From Paracoccus sp041927875 (GTDB taxonomy: Bacteria > Pseudomonadota > Alphaproteobacteria > Rhodobacterales > Rhodobacteraceae), in assembly GCF_041927875.1 (NCBI RefSeq), contig NZ_JBHFHN010000002.1: a stretch of 64,000 nucleotides of DNA. One strand, given 5' to 3'. The notes beneath the pieces are model-generated. The model was not told the DNA's origin. It saw only the letters and a program-made list of their open reading frames with translations, and did no database searches. Shown here in pieces: positions 55,141 to 63,310 of this stretch. Numbering within the stretch: position 1 is the stretch's first letter; every line of letters starts with the position of its first letter. The position numbers and the translations under genes are program-made.

Positions 55141-56180
55141 GCGGCGACGCGCTTTGCTTCCTTGGTCTTTTCGATGCAGAAAAGCAGCTCTCCGACGTCG
55201 GAGGCGGCTTTGCTGGCGGCTTTGTTAGGGCGATAGCGACCGATATTCTGAAGCGAATGAACGCTGAGTTCTCCGATGCCAGCTAGAGAATCGGAAAGCG
55301 ATTTGATCGGGACGTGACCTTCGGTGCTATAGGAAAGGAAAATACGGCGAGCCGGGAGTTCCGAAATAAGACGCTCGATAGCCTTCGCGGCTCTGACTTT
55401 ATAGCAAAAGTCAGATGCTTTTTCTCGCCATGGACGAATGCCGCAGACCCCTTCAACTTGAGGCTCATCACCAAGGGCGATGGTTTCAAGAATGTGATAA
55501 TAGGCTGCGTATTGGCGTTTGGTGTAGGGAGGGTCTAGATAGACCGTATCCTCCGGCGTGCACGGCACCTGATAAACGTCCCGCGTGCTCATGGTCGCAT
55601 GCGGAGAGACCTCGAGATATTCACCAGGCTCGATCACCAAGGCATCTAGCGATTGCCTCTGCCATTTGGACAGAAAGCAGCCATAGGTTCCGGCAGTATT
55701 TGCGACACGGTTTGAAGCGCGCATCAAATCGGCAATGAGAACGCGCTCTTCATGTGGCGTAATTATATCGCCTTGCCGCCAGGCGCGGATCTTCTGCCGC
55801 ATGCCATCGATTTTTTGGGCGTTCTCTTCGGTGAAATACATCCGGGAGACGTCGCAATGACCTGATGATGCTGGGCTGTACTCGCGCCAAATGAAGCCGC
55901 GCACGGGCACTGCTTCATTAAGAGCGGCAATCGCGTTTTTGTAGCCCGAAAGCCCCTTAAAAGGGATATCGGCTTTGGACGTCACGCGCGCGTAGGACAT
56001 GATGGCCGAGGAAGCCAAATGATCGTTAACGTGAACGGGCCAGCCAGCGCGGGACGCTGCTTCGGCAACTGCTCCCGTCCCCGAGAAGCCATCCACGAAT
56101 ACACCGCCGTCAGGCGCGCCAATGTGATCAATGATGGCTTCCACAATACGCGCCTTGGAGCCAATGTACCGGAATGACAT
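55137..56180 (-). CDS. D12-class (Dam-like) N6-adenine DNA methyltransferase
   Basis: A 347-residue methylase: YIGSKARIVEAIIDHI at the N-terminus, SAM motif FVDGFSGTGAVAEAA (FSGTG at 32-36) and catalytic YLDPPYTKRQYAAYYH (DPPY 216-219), the order of class alpha (Dam/DpnM). A GGGAG ribosome site precedes the ATG at 56180, while the longer frame has no site. It is the first gene of the operon, so the genes would be read from here down to the McrC-like gene. Confidence 0.92.
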   Translation of the reverse strand: MSFRYIGSKARIVEAIIDHIGAPDGGVFVDGFSGTGAVAEAASRAGWPVHVNDHLASSAIMSYARVTSKADIPFKGLSGYKNAIAALNEAVPVRGFIWREYSPASSGHCDVSRMYFTEENAQKIDGMRQKIRAWRQGDIITPHEERVLIADLMRASNRVANTAGTYGCFLSKWQRQSLDALVIEPGEYLEVSPHATMSTRDVYQVPCTPEDTVYLDPPYTKRQYAAYYHILETIALGDEPQVEGVCGIRPWREKASDFCYKVRAAKAIERLISELPARRIFLSYSTEGHVPIKSLSDSLAGIGELSVHSLQNIGRYRPNKAASKAASDVGELLFCIEKTKEAKRVAA

Positions 56181-56584
56181 GCGTGCGGTCTCCCTGCCTG
56201 CTCGGTTTTTGTTGTCATGCCGGGAAAAGGAGCGGGATGGCATGGATCGTTTCTTAGCCCACGCAGACTGCTCAGGCGTTAACAGTGGTGATTTGTTCGG
56301 TCTGATCGGGTGGCATGGGCCTAGGTTGGTCTACTCCGCCAACATTGCACATACGGCGAGCAGGACGCAATATATTGTAGGCTCGCACAGCATGGATGCT
56401 ACTGACTTGCTCGGCTGTTGCGCTCCGTTCGTAGTGGGGCCTGCATTTGATCTTGGACTTTTCACACGATCGCCCGGAGCCTGAGTTTCCGAGTCTCTTC
56501 GGAGCGCCCCTTGGTCCTGCCGCAGGGGAGCTGCCACGCAGCGATGGGCGAAGCCAACTGGGTTTATGGGGCCTTTGTCGCCGT
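56181..56584. other. Promoter region of the restriction operon; no gene seen
   Basis: The first 50 bases before the D12 methylase include a T-rich stretch (GGTTTTTGTTG on the plus strand). Short frames on both strands lack start signals or motifs. It separates the operon from the serine-recombinase module. Confidence 0.5.
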
Positions 56585-56959
56585 TCAGTCTAACCTGCGC
56601 TCCCACTCCAACGGCACGTCTTTCAATACTCCCACCAGCGTCACCCCAACGCCCTGCCTCCCGTCCAGAATCGCTTCGACGACGACGGGAGCGAGCAACG
56701 TGAGCCGCATGACACGCGTCATGTACGACGGCGCAATGCCCTCATGTTCAGCCAGATCGGCGATGGTGGCAAACTCGCCTGAGTCGAGCATGCGCTTCCA
56801 GCGGAAGGCGCGTGCCAGTGCCTTGACCAGCGTGTTATCCGGCTTCCGCGTTTGTGCAGCGCCCTCTGGCAACTGCATTTCCTTGCGCCCGCCGCGCTTA
56901 ACCAGTCGAAACGGAACATGGATGGTGACGGTCTCCGGGACCGGTGGCGTCCGGGTCAT
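56585..56959 (-). CDS. Small HTH protein of the serine-recombinase module (ParB-HTH-like)
   Basis: A 124-residue protein beginning MTRTPPVPETVTIHVPFRLVKR. The C-terminal half, FATIADLAEHEGIAPSYMTRVMRLTLLAPVVVEAILDGRQG written in parts, resembles the HTH of KorB/ParB proteins (IADLAEHEGI, SYMTRVMRLT, LAPVVVEAIL). Its start overlaps the recombinase stop by 4 bp. Similar small proteins follow large serine recombinases in alphaproteobacterial islands, perhaps as a directionality or control factor. Function is inferred. Confidence 0.7.
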   Translation of the reverse strand: MTRTPPVPETVTIHVPFRLVKRGGRKEMQLPEGAAQTRKPDNTLVKALARAFRWKRMLDSGEFATIADLAEHEGIAPSYMTRVMRLTLLAPVVVEAILDGRQGVGVTLVGVLKDVPLEWERRLD

Positions 56960-58278
56960 GTGGCTGCTCCAGCATCGGCTGTGATTTCGCGCGCCAATGC
57001 CGCCAGCCCGTCCATCCGCAGGCGGACGTTGAGACCGTTGCTGCCGATTTCGACACGTTCGACCAACAGCATCACGATGCGTGCCTGCTCGGCGGGGAAA
57101 AGTTCGTCCCACAACGGATCGAGCTTCTGCAGGGCCGTGCGAGCGTCGGCCTCGGTGACTCCGTCGTCCTGCGTCCGCGCTGCCTTCCATGTCCCCGCGA
57201 CGATCTCGGGCTGGCGAAACACAGCGCGCAGTTGGTCGATCACGGCCGCCTCGATTTCACCCGCGGGCACGCGGCCGACCGGGCAAGACCCAGCCCCGTG
57301 CTTCAGCACCGTCTGGCTGACATAGTAGCGGTAGAGCCGCCCGCCCTTCCGCGTGTGAGTCGGCGAGAACGCTGCACCATCCGGCCCGAACAGCAGCCCC
57401 TTCAGCAGCGCGGGCGTCTCGGCGCGGGTGCGGGCGGCGCGTTTGCGGGGGCTCTCCTGCAGGATGGCGTGAACCTTGTCCCAAGTCTCGTGGTCGACGA
57501 TCGCGTCGTGTTCGCCGGGATAGCTGTCGCCCTTGTGGACCGCCTCGCCAAGGTATGCCCGGTTCGCAAGCATCCGGTAGAGATACTTCTTGTCGATCCG
57601 GTTGCCACGAGGCGTCCCGAGCCCCCGTGCGTCGACCTCGCGGGCCAGCACCGTGCAGGAGCCGATCTCGATGAAGCGGGCGAAGATCCAGCGCACATGC
57701 GCGGCGGTGTCCGCGTCGACCAACAGCTTCCGATTTTCCACCCGGTAGCCGAAGGGCGGCACCCCACCCATCCACATGCCCTTCTTGCGGCTGGCGGCGA
57801 CCTTGTCGCGGATGCGCTCAGCCGTCACCTCCCGCTCGAACTGGGCGAAGGAGAGCAGGATGTTCAATGTCAGCCGCCCCATCGAGGTGGTGGTGTTGAA
57901 GGACTGCGTCACCGAGACGAAGGTCACGCCGTTCCGGTCGAACACCTCGACCAGCTTGGCGAAGTCGGCCAGCGAGCGGCTGAGGCGGTCGATCTTGTAG
58001 ACGACGACGACGTCCACGAGCCCGTCTTCGATATCGGCCATCAACCGCTTCAGGCCGGGGCGCTCCAGCGTCCCGCCGGAGATGCCGCCGTCGTCATAGT
58101 GATCGCGGACGAGCACCCAGCCCTCGGACCGCTGGCTGGCGATGAATGCCTCGCAGGCTTCGCGCTGGGCATGCAGGCTGTTGAACTCCTGCTCCAGCCC
58201 TTCCTCTGAGGATTTCCGAGTGTAGACCGCGCAGCGCAGCTTGCGGGCGACCTTGGTTTTTTCGGGCGGCTTTGTCAT
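56956..58278 (-). CDS. Large serine recombinase
   Basis: A 440-residue site-specific recombinase. The catalytic serine is S23 in CAVYTRKSSEEG (YxRxS motif), with VVVYKIDRLSRSLADFAKL and FAQFEREVTAERIRDKVAASR completing the resolvase domain. The C-terminal recombinase domain begins MWMGGVPPFGYRVENRKLLV and runs to the end. There is a weak zinc-ribbon region near residue 320. The ATG at 58278 overlaps the DUF2924 stop; the further open frame is rejected. It could integrate or excise a larger island including the restriction operon. Confidence 0.93.
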   Translation of the reverse strand: MTKPPEKTKVARKLRCAVYTRKSSEEGLEQEFNSLHAQREACEAFIASQRSEGWVLVRDHYDDGGISGGTLERPGLKRLMADIEDGLVDVVVVYKIDRLSRSLADFAKLVEVFDRNGVTFVSVTQSFNTTTSMGRLTLNILLSFAQFEREVTAERIRDKVAASRKKGMWMGGVPPFGYRVENRKLLVDADTAAHVRWIFARFIEIGSCTVLAREVDARGLGTPRGNRIDKKYLYRMLANRAYLGEAVHKGDSYPGEHDAIVDHETWDKVHAILQESPRKRAARTRAETPALLKGLLFGPDGAAFSPTHTRKGGRLYRYYVSQTVLKHGAGSCPVGRVPAGEIEAAVIDQLRAVFRQPEIVAGTWKAARTQDDGVTEADARTALQKLDPLWDELFPAEQARIVMLLVERVEIGSNGLNVRLRMDGLAALAREITADAGAAT

Positions 58279-58730
58279 GCCCGCCCCCTGTGGTTCTTGA
58301 GGCCGAAGAATACCCAGCCATTCCAACGAGTGCCGGTGATCGCACGCGCGATGGCGGACAGCGACTTGTAGGGGCGCCCCTGCCACTCGAAGCCGTCGGC
58401 GGTGACAGTGACGATGTATTCGACACCCTGCCATTCCCGCAGCAGCCGCGTGCCAGTGATGGGGCGGTCGCGGTCGAGGCGCATGCCGCGCTTCTTCTTG
58501 TCCCCGCCGTCGAGTTCCTCGCCCAGCCGTTCCAGCCGCCGGATCGTCTCGGGCTTCAAGCCGCCATAGGCGAGTTCCTGGATGCGGTAGGCGATACGGC
58601 TTTCGAGATAGCGCCGGTTGAACGGCGGCGGTTCGCTGTCGAACAGATCGCGCCACTGCTTTTTCAGGTCAGGCGTCGGTGTGGTCTTCAGCGCGGCCAG
58701 GCGGGCGGGGATGGGGTCGTGCGTCGTCAT
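58275..58730 (-). CDS. DUF2924 protein
   Basis: A 151-residue protein with LKKQWRDLFDSEPPPFNRRYLESRIAYRIQELAYGGL (in parts: LKKQWRDLFD, FNRRYLESRIAYRIQE) and the C-terminal GVEYIVTVTADGFEWQGRPYKSLSAIARAITG, WNGWVFFGL. DUF2924 genes almost always sit beside a large serine recombinase, as here, in a 4-bp overlap. Its action is unknown; a recombination accessory role is inferred. Start at 58730. Confidence 0.88.
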   Translation of the reverse strand: MTTHDPIPARLAALKTTPTPDLKKQWRDLFDSEPPPFNRRYLESRIAYRIQELAYGGLKPETIRRLERLGEELDGGDKKKRGMRLDRDRPITGTRLLREWQGVEYIVTVTADGFEWQGRPYKSLSAIARAITGTRWNGWVFFGLKNHRGRA

Positions 58731-58930
58731 GCTTTCTCCGTTGGCTTCCGGGTTGCATGACGGCATTGGTCGGCCTGATAGTGTAGGCGAATTTCTCCAG
58801 TATCGTCAGAAGGTTCGCCCCGATTGCGCCGCATCAGGCGGACCAGCCCGAGGGCGAGCAGGCCACACAGCTCAATGCGGCGTTCGGCGGGCGTCATCTG
58901 GGCGGGAGGCAGTGGATTGGGGCGTTTCAT
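58727..58930 (-). CDS. Small hypothetical protein (67 aa) of the recombinase module
   Basis: A 67-residue protein, MKRPNPLPPAQMTPAERRIE followed by a hydrophobic stretch (LCGLLALGLVRLM) and a basic, His-rich tail. It overlaps the DUF2924 start by 4 bp, which supports expression in the same operon. It resembles other short proteins that precede DUF2924 genes; no function is known. Confidence 0.6.
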   Translation of the reverse strand: MKRPNPLPPAQMTPAERRIELCGLLALGLVRLMRRNRGEPSDDTGEIRLHYQADQCRHATRKPTEKA

Positions 58931-59090
58931 GCGAGCAAGTCCGTGTTGGCTTGCCCTGCCTCTACTCAGCCGATCCGAGAAACGTCCCACAGGGAAAAAT
59001 GGCGGTAACACAAAAGGCCGGACTCGACTCATGGTTGATCCATCAGGTAGAACATAATCAGAACAGGCCGGCCGTTTGCGAGGTATTCCC

Positions 59091-60329
59091 GTGGGTTCCG
59101 ATCTCAAGAAATTTGTTAATCCGAAGTTTCTCAAAACCATTGATCCGGCCCTGATGCGGAATTTGTTCGTTCGGCACTTCGGCGAGGATGAACTGCCTGT
59201 GGCATTCGAGGGAGAGGCCTCAACCATTCGGGCGGCTCTGGCGGCGCATTTCGAAGGAACCGTTGCAGGCTGGAACGCCGGAATGGTCGCCGATTTGCAT
59301 CGCGTTGCCGAGCTTGGAACCAGCGAGGGCATGCAGCTTATTCTGAACGAAGCCCGTCGTCGTGGCGTGGTTCTCTATCCCGAGCCCGACCCTGACGACG
59401 CCGAGGCAGCGCCCATGCGCCATGATCCCAAACACGTCGCGCTTCACACCTACCTGCTGCATCACCGCGTTTTCGAGGCTGCAGCCGACTTTCATGCGCT
59501 GCGTGCGCCGACATCGCCTGCTGAGTTCCGCGGGCCAGAGCGGGACGTGGGGGCAGACCTGACCGAAGAAATGACCGAAGCTTTCAAGGCCGCGGTGATC
59601 AATCTGTTTTCGCAGGACCTGCAGGGTCAATATTGCCGCCTTGGGCCCTATGAGGAAGATGGCGAAATCAACCTGGTGATCAGCCACGGCGCGCAAGTGA
59701 CCACAACTCCGGTGGTCACCGGGGATCGGGAAGAGATCATCACCCTTCGCGCGGTCAAATACGCGGTGCTGCGGTACTCCCCGGTGGAAGGGCGCCTGTT
59801 CGTGGGCGGCGTGGTCAAGGCGCAGCAAGGCGAGATCGCCGATCTTTTCGCCCGGCATATCCTGAGGCGGCCGGGCTTCTTTTCGGGGCGGGACGCCCGT
59901 GATCTCTATACGCTCGATCCGATCAGCGATGCCGGGCCCGATTTCGCGTTCCAGCATCGCTATGACGAGACCATCAAGGAGGTTCGGATCGTAGCCGCCG
60001 CCGCTGACCTCTTCGAGCGGGATGAAGAGGATCAGCGCTGGCGTCATGTGCGCAGTTGGGAATCGAAAGACGCGTCCGGCGGCGCGCTGACCCATTTCCG
60101 GGGCAGCGAGGTGCGGTTCGGCCGGGGCTGGCGGTTGGGCGAGATCACCTTCCGGGTCGCCTTCGAAACCGGCGCAAAGCGGCCGGCACAGGTCACGGTG
60201 CGGCTGAAGCCGCCGGGGACACTCGCCTTCCGCCGGACGCGGTTCGAAAAGGCGATCCACACGCTGGTTCAGCGCAATGGACTCGAGAAGGACCGCGATG
60301 CTGGCATGGTTGTGGACGCGGCTGAGTGA
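59091..60329 (+). CDS. Unknown 412-residue protein, first of a two-gene pair
   Basis: The start is taken as GTG 59091 (GSDLKKFVNPKFL) with GAGG seven bases before; TTG 59076 is an alternative. It has an N-terminal helical part (LAAHFEGTVAGWNAGMVADLH, in a 20-limit: FEGTVAGWNAGMVADLH), then a mostly beta-rich part with WRHVRSWESKDASGGALTHF and FRRTRFEKAIHTLVQRNG. No signal, membrane helix or catalytic motif was recognised. It overlaps the next gene by 32 bp. It begins divergently from the recombinase module. Possible roles in island control or defence are guesses. Confidence 0.7.
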   Translation: MGSDLKKFVNPKFLKTIDPALMRNLFVRHFGEDELPVAFEGEASTIRAALAAHFEGTVAGWNAGMVADLHRVAELGTSEGMQLILNEARRRGVVLYPEPDPDDAEAAPMRHDPKHVALHTYLLHHRVFEAAADFHALRAPTSPAEFRGPERDVGADLTEEMTEAFKAAVINLFSQDLQGQYCRLGPYEEDGEINLVISHGAQVTTTPVVTGDREEIITLRAVKYAVLRYSPVEGRLFVGGVVKAQQGEIADLFARHILRRPGFFSGRDARDLYTLDPISDAGPDFAFQHRYDETIKEVRIVAAAADLFERDEEDQRWRHVRSWESKDASGGALTHFRGSEVRFGRGWRLGEITFRVAFETGAKRPAQVTVRLKPPGTLAFRRTRFEKAIHTLVQRNGLEKDRDAGMVVDAAE

Positions 60330-61227
60330 GGACGGCGCCCGGGTCTCGATCTCGGGCCGGGCACTGAGCCGTTTTCCTGCAAACGATATCGAGCGCCTCT
60401 TGCGGGCGCAGGTGCTGATCGAAGAGCGGAAGGCCGATACTTGGTCGGTCTGCGCCGAGTGCGATTGCGGGCTTGATGCGCGCCCCGTCGAACAGTCGGG
60501 TGATGCGTTCCGGGCCTGCTGCCCCCACGATCCCGCCGAAGACGTGATCCTGCAGGACGACGATCTGCGCCGTTTTTCGGTCGACGTCGATCGGCTCGTG
60601 GCCCGAATTGCGGCCAGCGGGAATCTTGGCGGCGCGGTCGCCCGCGTTGCGGACGGCCTCTGGCTATTGGGGGACACACCGTCCGGCCATACCGTGGTCC
60701 TGTCATTCGTTGCCGACAATCTGGTTGCGCCGGGCGCGGTGATGGCGATCAGGGCGGCCGTGGGGGCGAAGCCGATCATGGCAATCGTCCACGACCTTTC
60801 TGCAACAATCGCCGTCAGGCTGCGGGAGGTCGGGGTCGAGCCCCACGAAATTGCAGCGGTTTTCAAGGCAGGGTCGGATGGCACGGAACGCCTCGTCCTC
60901 GATCCGCCATCTTCAGTTCCGCGTCTTGTCATGGCGCTTTCGGCGCAATCAGTCACTCTCGACGGCCGTCGGCTCGACCTGCCGACTCAGATGTTCGCGC
61001 TGTTTCGTCTGCTGATCGAGCAATCCGTCAAGCGTGATCCAGTCCTGAAAAAGCAGGATATCGAGAGGCAGACCGGCCGTCCCGCCAATGAAATCGCCCG
61101 CGACCTGCGCAACGCGCTTATCTCCTCCGGCATGCCCGAGGCGCAGGCGAAATCGCTGGTCGCGACGGTTCGCGCGCGCGGCTATCGGCTCGGCCTCGAC
61201 CCTGCCGAAGTGGTCATCGAACCCTGA
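60298..61227 (+). CDS. Unknown 309-residue protein with Cys patch and OmpR-like winged helix
   Basis: The start is the ATG at 60298 with AAGGA before it; 60277 is also possible. The N-terminal part has clustered cysteines (C52, C55, C57, C74, C75; CAECDCGLD and ACCPHD) likely to bind metal. The C-terminal about 85 residues resemble the OmpR/PhoB winged helix (LDGRRLDLPTQMFALFRLLIEQ shortened: RLDLPTQMFALFRLLIEQ, ending VATVRARGYRLGLDP). There is no phospho-acceptor receiver domain. It may be a transcription factor that reads another signal; it follows the 412-residue gene in overlap. Confidence 0.72.
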   Translation: MLAWLWTRLSEDGARVSISGRALSRFPANDIERLLRAQVLIEERKADTWSVCAECDCGLDARPVEQSGDAFRACCPHDPAEDVILQDDDLRRFSVDVDRLVARIAASGNLGGAVARVADGLWLLGDTPSGHTVVLSFVADNLVAPGAVMAIRAAVGAKPIMAIVHDLSATIAVRLREVGVEPHEIAAVFKAGSDGTERLVLDPPSSVPRLVMALSAQSVTLDGRRLDLPTQMFALFRLLIEQSVKRDPVLKKQDIERQTGRPANEIARDLRNALISSGMPEAQAKSLVATVRARGYRLGLDPAEVVIEP

Positions 61228-61300
61228 GGCCGTCACACACAATCCGCACATAACAAACACACGGCAATCACACCGGCAGCAGCGGGCTGAGCGGCACATT

Positions 61301-61323
61301 CGGAACAACAGCAACATGTTCCG
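61301..61323. promoter_or_regulatory. Inverted repeat upstream of the sigma-factor gene
   Basis: CGGAACA (61301-61307) and TGTTCCG (61317-61323) are perfect repeats with a 9-bp gap, just ahead of the sigma-factor start at 61336. This may be an operator for the preceding winged-helix protein or another regulator. Confidence 0.5.
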
Positions 61324-61335
61324 AGGTGCTCCCGA

Positions 61336-61929
61336 ATGTTTCCGCCGATTTCCCCCGATGACCTTGCCAAGTTGATCGACGAGGCGGCCGTTGCCGCGCG
61401 CCGCCTGCACCGCAAACTGGCGCTGCCTGCCGCCGATCTCGACGATCTCCGCCAGGACCTTCTGGTCGACCTGATCTGCCGGCTGCCCGGCTTCGACGCG
61501 CGCCGTGGCAGCATCGGTGCCTTCGCCAACATCGTCCTGCGCAACCAGTCCTCGCGTATCGCGGTCCGCCATCATCACCAGCGCAGGATGCAGGGCGGCA
61601 CGGTACTTTCGCTCGATGCCCCCGTTTCCGGCGCGACCGAACCGCTGGGCTGCCTGCTTGCGGAGGCCGATGGTCTGGCCGCCTGGCATGGGCAGGACCG
61701 CTCTGCGACGGACGACGCCGACACAATTCACGATCTGGCCCGGGTGCTGGGCGGCCTGTCCGAGGAGGCGCGCGGGCTTTGCGCGGCGCTTGGCACATGC
61801 GCTGTCGCGGAGATCGTCGAACGCACCGGCACCTCCCGTTCCGCCCTCTACCGTCACATCGCCCGCCTGCGGCTTGACCTCGCCATGCGCGGGTTCGGGG
61901 CGGAGTGGGACGGTTCGAAAGCAGCGTGA
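61336..61929 (+). CDS. Sigma-70-family RNA polymerase sigma factor of the mobile region
   Basis: A 197-residue protein. Region 2 is LDDLRQDLLVDLICRLPGFD followed by SIGAFANIVLRNQSSRI; region 4 HTH is AEIVERTGTSRSALYRHIAR. It lacks the regions of housekeeping sigma factors and is nearer to ECF or phage sigma proteins. It should direct polymerase to promoters within the mobile region. The next small genes are on the same strand. A 108-bp gap upstream holds an inverted repeat. Confidence 0.8.
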   Translation: MFPPISPDDLAKLIDEAAVAARRLHRKLALPAADLDDLRQDLLVDLICRLPGFDARRGSIGAFANIVLRNQSSRIAVRHHHQRRMQGGTVLSLDAPVSGATEPLGCLLAEADGLAAWHGQDRSATDDADTIHDLARVLGGLSEEARGLCAALGTCAVAEIVERTGTSRSALYRHIARLRLDLAMRGFGAEWDGSKAA

Positions 61930-61942
61930 GTAGAGGACCGAC

Positions 61943-62299
61943 ATGGAGATGATCGTCATGCCCCTCACCGAATTCACGTCCGCAAAGGCCCGGCCGCTCA
62001 CCGACATCGAGTTCTGCGCCTGGATCGGCCAGGCCATGCCGGGCGACCGCCTCGAGTATCATCGCGGGTTTCTCGGAATCGACACCACGGCGGTGATTTC
62101 CACCATGCCTGAACCGGAGCGCCGCAGGCTCGGGGCGCTGGCCAGTGCTGCCCACCGCGCCTTCGAGGCCGCGCTGGTGCATCTGGTGCAGGTCCGGGTC
62201 GGCCCCGATCGCTTCGCCTATCTGGCCATCGCGCGGACCAAGCCGCGCCATGCGCCGATCCCGTTCTCCCAACTCATCGCGACAGAGGAGGCCGCCTGA
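61943..62299 (+). CDS. Small hypothetical protein of the phage-like cassette (118 aa)
   Basis: A 118-residue protein starting MEMIVMPLTEFTSAKARPLT after an AGAGGA site, with GDRLEYHRGFLGIDTTAVIS and FAYLAIARTKPRHAP. It has no signal peptide or recognised motif. It follows the sigma gene by 13 bp and is followed by a TGATG overlap. Similar genes occur in phage-like islands of Rhodobacterales, but the role is unknown. Confidence 0.65.
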   Translation: MEMIVMPLTEFTSAKARPLTDIEFCAWIGQAMPGDRLEYHRGFLGIDTTAVISTMPEPERRRLGALASAAHRAFEAALVHLVQVRVGPDRFAYLAIARTKPRHAPIPFSQLIATEEAA

Positions 62300-62397
62300 T
62301 GCGCGCCACGCTTGCCTGGATCGGGGATCGGCTGCCGCCGTCCCTCTACTTCCTTCTGGCCGGAAATTCGGCCCCATTCCTCAATGGAGGCCACGAT

Positions 62398-62691
62398 ATG
62401 ACCGAGACCAACGGCCCGCTTGCGCGCTTGCGCAAGGCTTTCCGCAGCCTTGAGGATCTGCCGGAGGTGATCCCCGCCTCCTGGCGTCCCGGCAACGCCA
62501 CTGATCCGCTGCCCGTCGAGACCGCGAGTGTCGACGATATCGCCATCGCGATCGTCGCCGCGAGTGCCGAACTGTCCGCGGCCATCCAGCGCTCCTCGGC
62601 GCTGGAAAAGCTCCACCGTCTGGCCCGCGAAGCCGGGGCTGTCGGCACGGACCGCGCCGTGGATGCGGCCCTGAAACGGGAGGGGCGCTGA
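62398..62691 (+). CDS. Small hypothetical protein of the phage-like cassette (97 aa)
   Basis: A 97-residue helical protein beginning MTETNGPLARLRKAFRSLED, with DIAIAIVAASAELSAAIQRS. A GGAGG site lies 7 bases before ATG 62398. An upstream ATG at 62299 overlaps the preceding stop (TGATG), giving a 130-residue form; I prefer the shorter because of the ribosome site. The stop overlaps the next start. Confidence 0.6.
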   Translation: MTETNGPLARLRKAFRSLEDLPEVIPASWRPGNATDPLPVETASVDDIAIAIVAASAELSAAIQRSSALEKLHRLAREAGAVGTDRAVDAALKREGR

Positions 62692-63209
62692 TGGCCATGC
62701 CTTCCCCCAGCACCGAAGCGCAGCCCGAGGCCCGCTTCGACAACGCGCCGAAGTTCGACGACCTCGACCGGCTGTCCCTCGGCGAGATCGCCGACATGCC
62801 GCCGGCGCTGCTTCTCGCGCTGCAGGAAGAAGCAGCGGCCGAGACCGCCCGGATCAAGCGCCTGAAGGACCGTTTCGAAGCGGCACTGGCGCAGCGTTAT
62901 GGCGTTGCGACCGAGGCCGAACGGTCTGCGCAGGGCAAGACCTCGGGCACTGTGCGGGTCGAAGATGCGGGCGTGATGGTGATCGCCGACCTGCCGAAGA
63001 AGGTCACGTGGGATCAGGACCGGCTGGCCGCGATGGCGACCCGGATCCGCGAGGCAGGCGACGATCCCACCCAGTATCTCGAGATCGCCTATCGCGTGCC
63101 CGAACGCCGCTTCGGGGCCTGGCCCGACGCCATGCGCGAAGGCTTCGCAGCCGCCCGGTCCGAGACCACCGGCAAACCTGTGTTCCGGCTCGAGACCCGA
63201 GACCGGTGA
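62691..63209 (+). CDS. Hypothetical protein of the phage-like cassette (172 aa)
   Basis: A 172-residue protein with an acidic N-terminus and a charged helix (LLALQEEAAAETARIKRLKD, residues about 41-60, coiled-coil-like). The later part includes DLPKKVTWDQDRLAAMATRI. It resembles unnamed proteins that precede AAA-type nucleotide-binding proteins in phage replication or recombination modules, a Gam- or Erf-like role being possible. Function is inferred from position only. Confidence 0.6.
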   Translation: MAMPSPSTEAQPEARFDNAPKFDDLDRLSLGEIADMPPALLLALQEEAAAETARIKRLKDRFEAALAQRYGVATEAERSAQGKTSGTVRVEDAGVMVIADLPKKVTWDQDRLAAMATRIREAGDDPTQYLEIAYRVPERRFGAWPDAMREGFAAARSETTGKPVFRLETRDR

Positions 63210-63310
63210 CGCGCGGCGGCGGGACGCCCGAGCGGTAACGCTGGGCAGGTTCCCCTTCGGCACCCGGTCACCCCCGCCGCCGCGCCCCTTGCAATCTTTC
63301 GGAGAACCCC

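Noticed and set aside
56131..56484. Plus-strand frame upstream of the D12 methylase
   Set aside because: Starts inside the methylase and has no family features or start signals.
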